Part shown: one piece after another, positions 10,350 to 19,631 of the stretch
How the letters are laid out: every line of letters starts with the position of its first letter
Position numbering within the stretch: the stretch's first letter is position 1
Source: Stratiolaelaps scimitus
Lineage: Eukaryota; Arthropoda; Arachnida; Mesostigmata; Laelapidae
Assembly (NCBI GenBank): GCA_019614645.1
Contig: JABWDB010000001.1
Span: forward strand, 2,108,001-2,172,000
Direction: 5' to 3'
Length of the DNA stretch: 64,000 nucleotides
Notes under the pieces: model-generated
Database searches by the model: none
Told to the model about the DNA's origin: nothing
What the model saw: only the letters and a program-made list of their open reading frames with translations
Program-made: the position numbers and the translations under genes

Positions 10350-10700
10350 CTAGGTATTTTTATAGTTTCCCTTCAGGAGATATCGAGCCGAGACGATTTT
10401 TCCTTTTGGGCCTAAAATCTCGTAGTAGAAAATACCGTTGAAATCCATGTCAAGTGCTACCATTACCTTCGGCTCAAATCTATTTGGTACTGCTACCGCC
10501 ATTGCCTGTTCACCTGGCTGTAGCCACTGTTTCAATTGATCTTTTTCGGTCCCCTACACAGCCTAACCCATGTCTCAACTGCAACGGTATGCGACCCTTT
10601 TGCTGCCTATATATCTTCAAATTGTCTCGCGAACACTCCTCACGCATTTTCAATTGGCCAGGACCGAGTTCATGAGGCACCAATTTTAATAATTTTAACA
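10350..10700 (-). pseudogene. Mariner-like transposase relict
   Basis: Minus-strand frames, with shifts between them, contain KLVPHELGPGQLKMREECSR, then VAVETWVR, then KQWLQPGEQAMAV and PKVMVALDMDFNGIFYYEIL. These match, in order, the VPHELT..., TVDETW, KQW..PGE and KVML..WWD..GI.YYELL blocks of mariner transposases. The first catalytic Asp (the D of VDETW) is replaced and the WWD block has lost its tryptophans, so catalysis is impossible. No terminal inverted repeats were found. It covers only the centre of the protein. Identification rests on motif order and is fairly secure at superfamily level. Confidence 0.65.
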
Positions 10701-10945
10701 ATTTTTTTTCACCATCCTCAGATAATCGTTAATAATTCGACGACATATTTCACGAGGCACGCTAATAGCACCTGTCGTCGATTATGTCCGGCACACTAAT
10801 CGACTCTCGATGGATATCAGCTGGACATTTCTTCTGTTGAAACATAAATCTGACATTTTCCTTGTGAGAATGCAAGTCTGAGGGACCCGGTCCGCCGGTT
10901 TCCATTTCGAACGCCCAACGAAAGCCGAATGCTAGTGGCTTTCGC

Positions 10946-11026
10946 GGAATGTCCGTCTTACGAAGCAATGCTACTATAAAAGCAGTACCGTGGACGTTAA
11001 ATGTTGGCTGAGAGTCAACCCGAAAA
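10946..11026 (+). repeat. SINE S1, 3' end
   Basis: GTCCGTCTTACGAAGCAATG, then GCAGTACCGTGGACGTTAAA and TGTTGGCTGAGAGTC: inverted relative to 474-562 and 22318-22465. The tRNA-related 5' part is absent. Confidence 0.6.
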
Positions 11027-11049
11027 CCTTTTAGCGGCTTTCGCGCCGC

Positions 11050-11120
11050 CTGCTTGCTAATTATTGTGTCTCACTCGCCGCCAAATTTGACTTCAAACCG
11101 ACCAAGTATAAGAAGATCGG
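11050..11120 (+). repeat. R8 repeat, copy 1
   Basis: TTGTGTCTCACTCGCCGCC, AAATTTGACTTCAAACCGAC and TAAGAAGATCGG match, in the same orientation, 12070-12138 about 1 kb away. Unclassified. Confidence 0.5.
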
Positions 11121-11575
11121 ATAAGGTAAGATGATAGGAGTCTCATTATATTCGGGTCAGCCTAATACATATATTTATATACTTGCACTTAACGCATTGT
11201 GGTAGCTAGCGGTTCTAGGGTTTTTTGAAAACATTTGCACTGAAGTGGCAAGGCCGGCTGAGAGCCGTAATATCCGACTTAAGTTGATACATTGACAAGG
11301 CACTCGAATTGCTTATACAACTAAGTCTACGCGAATACTAGTGTTCGTGTGTCCAGACTTGATTGGCTCGAATGAATAACTGAACGATTAGTAGATGACA
11401 CTTCTTGTTTGCAATCAGAAAGTATATACTAACTTTTATTTTATTTGAGACGAGCACGCTAGAGTTATGTCAGTCCATTTCGTAAAACAGACCGTTTCCT
11501 TTATAGGATATGTACAGTTTAGTATATATACTACTTATACTTTACTAGTTTATTATATTACTTAGCTTTTAAAAT

Positions 11576-11825
11576 CTTAGACGGGCGCGGCCCCCTCACT
11601 GCGAACTTCCTCGAAGGGGTCTACAATAGGCTGGTCTGCGCCACCGAGGACAAGCGCGCAGGATCTTTCCTTCTGCAACGCTTGTCCCTCGCTGTGCAGA
11701 GTGGCAATGCCATCGCCTTCCTCGGGACAATGTCGTCCTCGGCCCCGGTTCCCAACTAATCCCCCCAAATAATCCCTAAAAATAATTCCTAATTATTCTA
11801 TGTTTGAATAAAAGTATTTAATTCA
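11576..11825 (+). pseudogene. RLE-1 C-terminal fragment with 3' UTR
   Basis: The frame reads GPLTANFLEGVYNRL, then EDKRAGSFLLQRLSLAVQ, SGNAIAFLGTMSSS and a stop at about 11756. The 3' UTR follows (CCCAAATAATCCC, AATAATTCCTAATTATTC, TATGTTTGAATAAA). It is the best preserved version of the RLE-1 C-terminus in the window and defines the 3' UTR seen alone at 3510 and 6745. It is 5'-truncated just after the FETLG block. No poly-A tail is evident; the end is AT-rich. Confidence 0.7.
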
Positions 11826-12069
11826 TAAACCGTTTATTATACAATTCGCCATATATACTCTATTGCTGCGTCCATTCTGCTCGTTAGCGCAGAACATTCC
11901 GCAAACGCTAACTAGTGTACAGATAGCAGTGCGTGTCTGTGAATGAAGACAGTTCCATTTACGGAACACGGTTATGCACACGAAGTCTTGCGCGATCAGA
12001 ATGCTCAGAGGAAAAAAACACGAACAGATATTCAGACGTAACCGATTATAGGTAGGCAAAGTTAACTTC
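11826..12069. other. Unannotated stretch
   Basis: Follows the RLE-1 end. One 78-codon minus frame without motifs. Confidence 0.35.
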
Positions 12070-12138
12070 TACTTGGCAATTGTTGTGTCTCACTACCCAC
12101 CAAATTTGAATTCAAATCGGCCAATAATAAGAACATGG
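12070..12138 (+). repeat. R8 repeat, copy 2
   Basis: TTGTGTCTCACTACCCACC, AAATTTGAATTCAAATCGG and TAAGAACATGG, a diverged direct copy of 11050-11120. Confidence 0.5.
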
Positions 12139-12274
12139 CGGTACTTATGTTCCAAGACCAATGCTATGTTAAGTATTTCAATCGCACGTTAAACCACGAG
12201 AAGCATCAATCTATTGCAGAGTGGATACGTTGACGACTTTTTAAAACGCAACTTTCTGCTTAAAAATATAGCTT

Positions 12275-13380
12275 AAATATTAGGCTGACCCAAAAAAATG
12301 ACACAGCTATTGTCTTGCGAGAACACGTCTTTAACTTGGGCCGTAAGTGCCTAAGGCGATTCACTACGACGCAGGTAACGTTGCCTCTTAAGTTAGCGTA
12401 GTACTTCAGACGTATACGAAGGTGTTCGGGTCGATCTTGTATTTGTGGTACTCGTAGCTCAAAGGTAGCTAACAAATCCTGTCAAAGCTACGACCCATAG
12501 ATTACGCAATGAAGATTGAAAACACAAAGTTGTCTAGCGAAAAGGAAACTGAGATTCAGTAATTTTCGTCGAACCATTTGTGTGCCGAATATCAGCCCAC
12601 TTCGCAGAATATTTAGCCAGCCTGAATATTATACCCTATTTGTGGTATTTAACATTCAAATTTGTCCTCAACAGGTTAACTATATGTTAAATACACTCCG
12701 GCGACCGATAAGTGATTATATTTAATATAATCATACGGTTAGGAAATGCTGTGTACTAACGCAAGCTATTGCCGATTGCAATAAAACAACCATCGATATT
12801 TCTTGGTCAAAGCTTCAGCCATGAGCTTCTAGTTTGTTGCTGCTCCAAACGCTTCCATCTGCTTCATACAACGATATACTGGGTTCTCCTTCACCCGATC
12901 ACCATCATTTTATGCTTCAGTTAGCATACACGCAGTTTCGCTCTGGCGTTTACTTTTCGTCCCAATAAGGGACGTTCGATATCGTGCAATTAGCAAAAAA
13001 AAACAATTTGCAGGGTAATTGTACCAAACCCCAATTCTAAATTAATTTATCCTACACCGACTATCTCATTTGCGTTGAAAATTAATTGCCTTTGGCGCCC
13101 ATTATAATGTGGCTTTCCAAAAGTCTTAACCAGCTTATAATTTGACTTCGCATGCTCACGTAGAGTCCTTTAGAGACATATTCCCAAACTTTTGAATTCA
13201 TCCAGAGAGTAAACAAATGAGCAATTTGTGCAAGCACATATCGAGTCTCACGGTCGTCATTTTCTATGTCTCAGATAGTTACATCAATGACACCTCTTTT
13301 CTGAGCTTTTTCACTCGTCATGTACAACGCCTATTGTACATGTAATGCGTCACACCCTTCAAACATCGAAAAAACAACCA
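12275..13380 (-). pseudogene. Possible decayed DNA transposon
   Basis: Minus-strand frames around 13090-13330 contain protein-like text (SEKAQKRGVIDVT, YVLAQIAHLFTLWMNSK, RSQIISWLRLLESHI), and a shifted frame has KLVKTFGKPHYNGRQRQL. The left end at 12285 has a terminal-like ATTAGGCTGACCCAAAAAAA and an adjoining 71-codon frame ending SFFWVSL. Together these suggest a roughly 1-kb decayed cut-and-paste element, but no matching inverted repeat was found on the right and I cannot assign a superfamily. The two ends may be unrelated. Confidence 0.25.
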
Positions 13381-13605
13381 TATAGTCGAAACAACGTTTC
13401 TCAAGCTACGTTTGCAGTACTACATTAAATTTCACTTCACGTAATCCATCAAGTTTTCGCCCTTGGGATGCATTTGATATAGGTGCCATGTCTGGCATAT
13501 TAGCGAACCTTCATTTTATTCTGGTCTTTTGAAAATCGAAGCTAAATCTCATGCATGGTGACCTATAGCATTTCGGTACGTTATGAGAACACTTGTGGGA
13601 CTGCA
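13381..13605. other. Left flank of the R1-A2 insertion
   Basis: No feature recognised. Its last bases run into the target-site duplication. Confidence 0.4.
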
Positions 13606-13620
13606 GTAAGACCCGACGAT
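13606..13620 (+). repeat. Target-site duplication, left
   Basis: GTAAGACCCGACGAT, identical to 14785-14799. Confidence 0.9.
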
Positions 13621-14584
13621 GAGTGAGGCCGCCCTCCTCATCGGCAGGAAGAGGTGTCCGAACATCAAGATCGTGCTGGCTGGAGAGGAGATCCAGCTCG
13701 CAGATTCGGCCAGGTACCTCGGGGTGTACCCTGACAGGGCCATGAGGGACGTCAGAATAGCGGCAGCAAAGGCTTCAAAAGCTACTGCCGGCCTTGCCCT
13801 GATTTTACCAAACATCCACAGCCCGCGAGAAGTCAAAAGGCACCTGCTGAAGTCGGTCGCTGAATCGATCATGCTGTTCGGCGCCCCAGTCTGGGTCTCG
13901 GCCCCGACGTTACGCGCGTACATCAAGAGGACCCTCAGGAGAACTCAGCGGACGCTGGCTCTCCGGGTCACACAAGCATACAGAACGGTGAGCATTCAAG
14001 GGGCCATGGTCCTCGCTGGAACGGCACCCTGGGATCTCATAGCGACGGAGGCGATTCACGAAAGGGAGGTTCGGCTGGGAACTGACCCTAGCTGCCTGGC
14101 AAGCAAAATGGGACAGCATCCCTGGGTTCGCTCCCGGGGCGGCGGTGAGGAATGTCATACCGGACATCAAAGCGTGGCTAAAAAGACCAGGTGGGGAAAT
14201 AACCTACTTCCTCACTCAGGTCATTATAGGGCACGGAGACTTCAAATCCTACCTCCACAGAATTGACAAGGCCTCGTTCTGTGCGATGCAGGAGTCGAGG
14301 ACGATCCTCTTCACACACTGGCAGCATGCAGAACCACAGAGTAGGTACGGCAGGCTGTCGCGGACGCCGAACTGACAAGGGCCATGCAAGTCGGGATCCG
14401 AGGGTTCGTTTCCTACATGTGCCTGGCCAGAGACAAGGACAGAGGGAGCACACGAGCCGAAAGGGTCCTCCGGGAGAAGAATCGGCTAGAACGGGCGCGG
14501 ATAACAGAGCTGGCCCGATGGGAAAATTCCCGGAACCCACCCGCTACGGCTGGGCGGGAGGGTTCGCCCCAGGAGAGGAACTGA
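13621..14584 (+). pseudogene. R1-A ORF2 C-terminal region
   Basis: The main frame (to 14266) reads LLIGRKRCPNIKIVLAGEE, SARYLGVYPDRAM, IAAAKASKATAGLALILPNI, VAESIMLFGAPVWV, RTQRTLALRVTQAYRTVS and LAGTAPWDLIATEA. A one-base shift near 14060 then moves the sequence to the frame of AAVRNVIPDIKAWLKR, PGGEITYFLTQVIIGHGDF and KSYLHRI. These are post-RT segments of an R1-clade ORF2. The C-terminal zinc-knuckle region is rearranged: after KASFCAMQES the C..DD.LHTL...CP core is lost. Closely similar to 41683-42511 of the main R1-A copy. The apparent start codon at 13619 straddles the duplicated target site and is accidental. Confidence 0.8.
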
Positions 14585-14784
14585 GGGATAGTACATGGTT
14601 GGAGTCAACTGCCGGTCCGTGCAAGGCACTGACTGAAGTAACACTTTTGACAGTCTCGGTCAGTGCCCCGAGTCAAAATCGGTTCAGAGTTTAGTCAGTA
14701 AAAGTTTGACTCTACCAGGCAAATAGCTTAGTTGCGAGGCCTGGTGTCCAAGCGGGATTTACCTTTAACCTCTATGAAAAAAAA
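13621..14784 (+). mobile_element. R1-A non-LTR retrotransposon, 5'-truncated (copy A2)
   Basis: An 1164-bp copy ending in eight A residues (14777-14784) and bounded by a perfect 15-bp target-site duplication. Coding part, then a 3' UTR (after about 14584) with the hairpin ACCAGGC (14715-14721) / GCCTGGT (14740-14746). The 5' truncation and duplicated target are the normal outcome of target-primed reverse transcription, so this copy arrived as it is rather than being eroded later. Confidence 0.9.
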
Positions 14785-14799
14785 GTAAGACCCGACGAT
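14785..14799 (+). repeat. Target-site duplication, right
   Basis: GTAAGACCCGACGAT directly after the A-tail, identical to 13606-13620. Confidence 0.9.
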
Positions 14800-15819
14800 A
14801 TAAGCGAGTTGTTGGGTTATCCAATATAGGTTATCAAAATTGAAAAAGGCCCACAAGATAAACATTTTTTAATACCAATCGAGAATGGGCCTCGCAGATT
14901 ATGTGCAACCAGAAAACCATTCTCCGTACTCATTGTTCAATGGGGTTAAGTGAAATATAATATTTGGCGCTTGGGGTCCTCACGTCATGACCGACGCTGG
15001 CAAAACAAATCAGTTGACAATTGCCAGTTGACCTTGCCTGCACCGAACAACGCACACCCACAACGACAGATTTTCGCTTAAAATTACCACGGGAGACGAG
15101 GAGTAGTGACTCTGTGTTAACATGACAAACAAGAAGGGTGGATGGCTCCAGGGGACAAAACCCGGATCAAAGCAAGTTTTCATCGATTTTTATGTGGTGC
15201 AATTTTATATGTGTGACATTCTGGTAAGTTCTTAAACGAGCCAAGACAGTTGATCAACATTTCTATACGGCTCCCTAACATAAATGAGGGAAATAACCCC
15301 CATTTGTGTTAGATGATGCACTGATCTAGCGGCGTGGCCCCAGTATTTAGTGCGGGAACGTTTTCCTTTAATATAATACCTGTGCAGCTATAAATGCTGC
15401 GGGTATCGTGAGCGCCATATATTCCGTGACGTAGAAGAATTCATGGAATCGTGAATGGGCAAAGCCATAGTTTCGTGGTTTCCGATCGTAGTTAACTACA
15501 CCATTGTTGGTGTGGATGTTGGTACACGCTGCTACAAGCTGAGTATATCTGCAAATTTTGATAAGAGGTCTTTAGATCATGGTCGACCTACCCAGGAGAT
15601 TATGACCGTCACCTTCATAGGTATAAGCTTTACGAGCACCCGTGCACACCTATCCTCGTATGTCTGCGTGGGCAGAGGCAAATAAACTTCTTCACGCCAG
15701 CAAAAATAAAGCTTGTTTTAGACAAGGCATCATATTAAACTCTGTAGGGCATAGTAGTAGTCTTTTTCGTTATTTTCGGCATTAACATGGCATGTGCCGC
15801 GCTTTGTCCTATCATATTT
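14800..15819. other. Unannotated stretch
   Basis: No recognisable gene or repeat. The 76-codon plus frame at 15455-15685 has no motif. Confidence 0.4.
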
Positions 15820-15925
15820 ATTAGTCAATTAGAAGAGTTGTTCACAATGGTACCCGCTGAACGTGAAATGCGTCTAAGAACACCCTCCTCTGTATATACT
15901 TAATAGAATATATAGAACAAGGAGG
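15820..15925 (-). repeat. RLE-2 3' UTR fragment
   Basis: TATTTATTAGTCAATTAG, GTACCCGCTGAACGTGAAA and TAGAACAAGGAGG correspond to 4505-4625 and 30280-30310 of the RLE-2 relicts. Only the non-coding end is present. Confidence 0.5.
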
Positions 15926-15946
15926 TATATATATCTATATATACCT

Positions 15947-15995
<49 letters not shown>
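15919..15995. repeat. AT microsatellite with flanking palindrome
   Basis: A 32-bp near-perfect palindrome (AAGGAGGTATATATA / TATATACCTCCTT, 15919-15950) is followed by an uninterrupted AT dinucleotide run to 15995. Confidence 0.85.
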
Positions 15996-15996
<1 letters not shown>

Positions 15997-16487
15997 GATC
16001 GGTGTACCCTACAGCCGTCCGATAAGAAGAAAAAGTACGTCTCTGGCCTCGAAGCTCTCAGCCGATGGTGTCCCAGGTATCGTTTGTAATGCCAGTAAGG
16101 GTCAATTACTAGAGGGAGCTTCATGATGCACGACGCAATCGGTGAATAAGTAAAAGTCAAATGCGTGGTGTTACTTCGTGCGTAACTTTTTGTCTTTTTC
16201 CTCTATTGTGATCGTGTCAGTGCCAGGTTTGAGCCACTATAGCGTGCATTAATTTGTGCTACATCATCCGCGCGTGCTCGATTGATGTATACCTTGTGCT
16301 TATCTTGTTTTTTCTGCCATTGCCGACTATATTTATATCTGCCTGGTGGTCTCTATGCAAAAATAGCATGTGCTGACATCGCATGAGCTGCCATTTTGTG
16401 TAATACGTTCAGGTTGTCAGTCGGTTCTCAGCTATGTGAATTAGGTTTAAGGACAGTTGATGTATCGGTTTTCAGTCGTCATTTATA
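15996..16487. other. Unannotated stretch
   Basis: Nothing recognised up to the TA target of the Tc1-like element. Confidence 0.4.
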
Positions 16488-17945
16488 CAGTCGTGGGCAT
16501 ACACTTAAGACACCCCTATATTTAAACAAATCGTTACAACGAATACACATTTGGCGCTTTAATTCTGTATCAGATAATGTCAAATAACATACAAAACACA
16601 AAAAACAGCGCAGATGACGGCGCAAACAGTGTGCTGCAATGTGTCACTTTTCGGGTGTGCAAAATGGTAAGTCACCCTCAGTTGTCGAGTGTTTTCGCTG
16701 GGTTGATTCTCGCTTCCTTGTGCTAATTGGTACCGTATTGCACGCCCTCGCTAACTATAACGTTAAATATTCGGTTGGGCATACAATCAACGATATTTAG
16801 CAAAATCTGGGCGCTGACACCTTTCCAGGCCTCCAACAACGCCTCTTTTATTGCTTCCACAAATGTGTGCTGCTGATTCGACGCATATACTCGTCAGGCA
16901 AGAATGCCTAAGAGGTTTTCCGTCGGGTTGGGATCCGGAGAACGAGCTGGTCATTCTATGGTTTTAACTTTGTGCCGTCTTAACCACTCACGTGTACTCT
17001 CGCTGATATGAATTGTTGGAAAATAATTGGCAATCGATGGAATTTGGCCTAAACGGTAGTATATTGTCGGTTAACATCGGCTGATAGTCCTCGCTATTCA
17101 TTCGAGATGAGACGAAAGCGAATGCGAGTTTGCCAAGCTCCCCAAACCATAAAGCACGCTCTGCCGAAATTGCGCTTCGAGAAGTACCGCGACGCTTTAC
17201 GCGCATCATGTCAATAACCATTAAATCCATCTAACCCATCCAAATTTAACTTCTTGTCGTCACTGAAAACAATCTGAGACAACATAGTACCTTTTAGATA
17301 GATGTGCACCCTCAGGACACTATTTAAATAACGTTGCCCCAATATTCACCAATGTCCAGACTCTGTCTATGTTATTGCGGACGAAGTTTAGTTGGGCAGT
17401 CATGTGGCGTTGTTGAAGACGAGGTCTAGTTTTCATTTGCGCCCGTATGATATGCGGGTAACGCTTAATCGTCCTTAAAATTGCTCATCTATGAACCTGA
17501 AGGTCTAACTCCTGCCTACTTGCTTCACACATTATGGTCGATTTCGAGGCCAGTCGACAAATGTGCATGGCAGTTTACTGGCTGACCTGTCCTGGACGTC
17601 CCTTAGACTCATTAGTACCACACACGTAGTAGTACCATAGGTCGACGGAATGCGTAAATAATTTCGCACTACGCAACGACCTTTGCCAATTCCTCTGGTT
17701 TGCCAATTTCCTCTTAGTGCAGCCAGGGTCTTTCCTACTCTGTGTAAAGCAGTAATAACCACTTTCTCCGTATCAGTAAGGCTTGAAGCGTGTCTCATGA
17801 CTCCAGTACAGCGTGAATGCTCAAAACAAATTGGATAAACTCGGCGAAAACACTCGATAACTGAGGGTGACTCACAATTTTGCACACACGTCATTTTTCT
17901 GAGTATATCTAAGACGCAATTGGAAAACATTTTATCAGTAACTCA
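16488..17945 (-). mobile_element. Tc1-like DNA transposon, copy 1
   Basis: The left end CAGTCGTGGGCATACACTT follows TA at 16486-16487, the usual Tc1 target, and matches the end of copy 2 at 63276. A subterminal inverted repeat is visible: GTGTGCAAAATGGTAAGTCA followed by CCCTCAGTTG near 16657-16690, and its complement near 17845-17890. Outside the right arm the similarity stops, and no CAGT...TA end was found there, so the right terminus is lost or lies beyond 17945. It encodes the transposase relict on the minus strand. Confidence 0.75.
16726..17798 (-). pseudogene. Tc1-like transposase, inactivated
   Basis: A cut-and-paste transposase of the Tc1 branch of the IS630-Tc1-mariner superfamily. 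The likely start MRHASSLTDTEKVVITALHR (17798) leads into a helix-turn-helix DNA-binding region with GKT and VRNYLR.PSTYGTT. The catalytic core has IVFSDDKKLNLDG (about 17222-17272, first Asp), KLAFAFVSSRMNSEDY (about 17085-17125) and RSPDPNPTENLLGIL (about 16905-16950, final Glu in PTEN). The C-terminus MPNRIFNVIVSEG ends at a stop near 16726. The second catalytic block, normally QDNA.IH, reads FQQFISARVH, so that Asp is lost. Frameshifts separate the segments. The length matches the family (about 340 residues). The minus-strand frame 17532-17930 is its N-terminal part extended upstream. Confidence 0.75.
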
Positions 17946-19519
17946 CGATTATCTCTTGGCTTTTCTTAATGTATAATGTACTGCTTTCAGCTTTTACCTT
18001 CGGGAAGGAGATATTTGTGGAGCAGCTAGGTTTATTTGTTCCTCAGACACATTTGCTAATTCAACCAGACTGTTCTGTCCTTTCCTCAAAGTTGCCCTCC
18101 ACACTAGACACCCCCAGAGACTTCTTGTGAACAATTGTAGGCTGGTAGCAGCAGGTGACCTTGCCGACGCATTTGCTGATGTCACAAATATGTTACGATG
18201 TGGCTCACTTCTAGACAAAATCCGCCCATTGCTTTTTGAGGTACGTTTATTTGCTTTGAGAACACGGAACGGGTATCTGCGACCCGTCGCATGCTCCCTC
18301 ACTCTTCCACGAATTTTATTTAAGGTTGTATGGAAAGACGCAAGGGTCCTAAGACAATTTATATCGTCTTAGGACCTTTGTTGTCCTTGAAACCGCAGTC
18401 TACGCCATTAGTATTTTCTTAGGCAGCTGTTTTTTTTACTGAAGTTAGGTTACCGGCATACTATTAACACAGTGCGACGCGATCGTCTGCTCATGAAGCT
18501 AAAAGGGTTTGCACCAGAGCTTTACTTGCCTAACATTTTGGGCATATGGAAGCAGTTCTTATATCTTACTGGGGTGTCAAATTATCCCTGTGACAAACAT
18601 AGTTGTCATGGATTTTCTTTTCAAATTAGGCGGCGCTAACAAGACGCCAGAATAGAAGTAGGAATGTCAATAGACCGGCGGGTGGCCCCATCTAACGGAA
18701 TACGTTGCCCGTGCAGTATAAAAACTAGCGACGTTCATGTCGTTACCCTTCTTTTCTCTTCTTGACCTCTCGTGAGATCAGCGAGTCGGTTTTCTCGTAA
18801 CTCGTGTCCTTTCAACACGGCCCTGCGGGGATTGTCACGGTAGCCTGTTCCCTTACACGGCCTTCTCGTCGTTTTCGGTCTATTTGAATTCCAATCTACG
18901 TAGTATCGTGTAGTCATTTAGTTTAGACTGATACAGATAGGGATGTGTTCGTAACAATCCCATCTGGCACAGGAATTCAACAAAGGAACCCATTTTTGCC
19001 TGTAGTCACGGGAGATGATAAACCCCCGTACCTCTCAATATCTGGTGTCTAGATGTTGGTAAACTTGGGGGAGACAAAACCACGTTTGTTAGGACATAGA
19101 AGAGGTTAGTGGCCTCCAGCTTAACCCGTACTAATGGAGGTGTGATTTTAAGGATTTGAGCTCAGATGCCAGCGAGTGTTCTCAGATTCTCTTGAACTCT
19201 TGGGAGCACCTTTACGAAATGATTTCATTCGTCCATTTATTGATAGGTGCTTATAGAAAACTTCGTTCGTGGTAGACTTCCACTTTGGACACTCATTGTG
19301 GTGTATTCCTTATGCGCTCTTCGTTATTGACCTCATGAATGATGGACACGTTTGGCATACCACCAAACCTATCAGCCTCTCCCATAGCGTTTGAGCGAAT
19401 ATCACTTCCTGTGTCGTTTCGTAGTCTAGGTTTGCCAAGTGAGGAACATTTGGCCAAACCCTGCCGCGTGGCAGCGATACTTGGTCAGAGAGGATGTACA
19501 AGAACTTTTATTAGACGGA
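17946..19519. other. Unannotated stretch with a short inverted repeat
   Basis: Contains an 11-bp perfect inverted repeat GGTCCTAAGAC / GTCTTAGGACC at 18345-18376, possibly a footprint of a small transposon. The 102-codon minus frame 17994-18302 and its antisense neighbour show no motif. Confidence 0.35.
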
Positions 19520-19631
19520 TTTTTTGTCATCCACGTCAACCCTGCACTGGATCGGCCCACTTTCATGGAGATTGGAATGTCTCTGGTAGTAACCGTGCGT
19601 TTGAAGAAAATTTCCTCCTCTAAAAAAAAAA
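19520..19631 (+). repeat. R1-C 3' UTR fragment with A-tail
   Basis: TTTTGTCATCCACGTCAACC, CATGGAGATTGGAATGTCTC and AAATTTCCTCCTCT followed by eleven A residues, nearly identical to 7950-8059. The A-run abuts the first recognisable base of the R1-B element. Confidence 0.8.
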
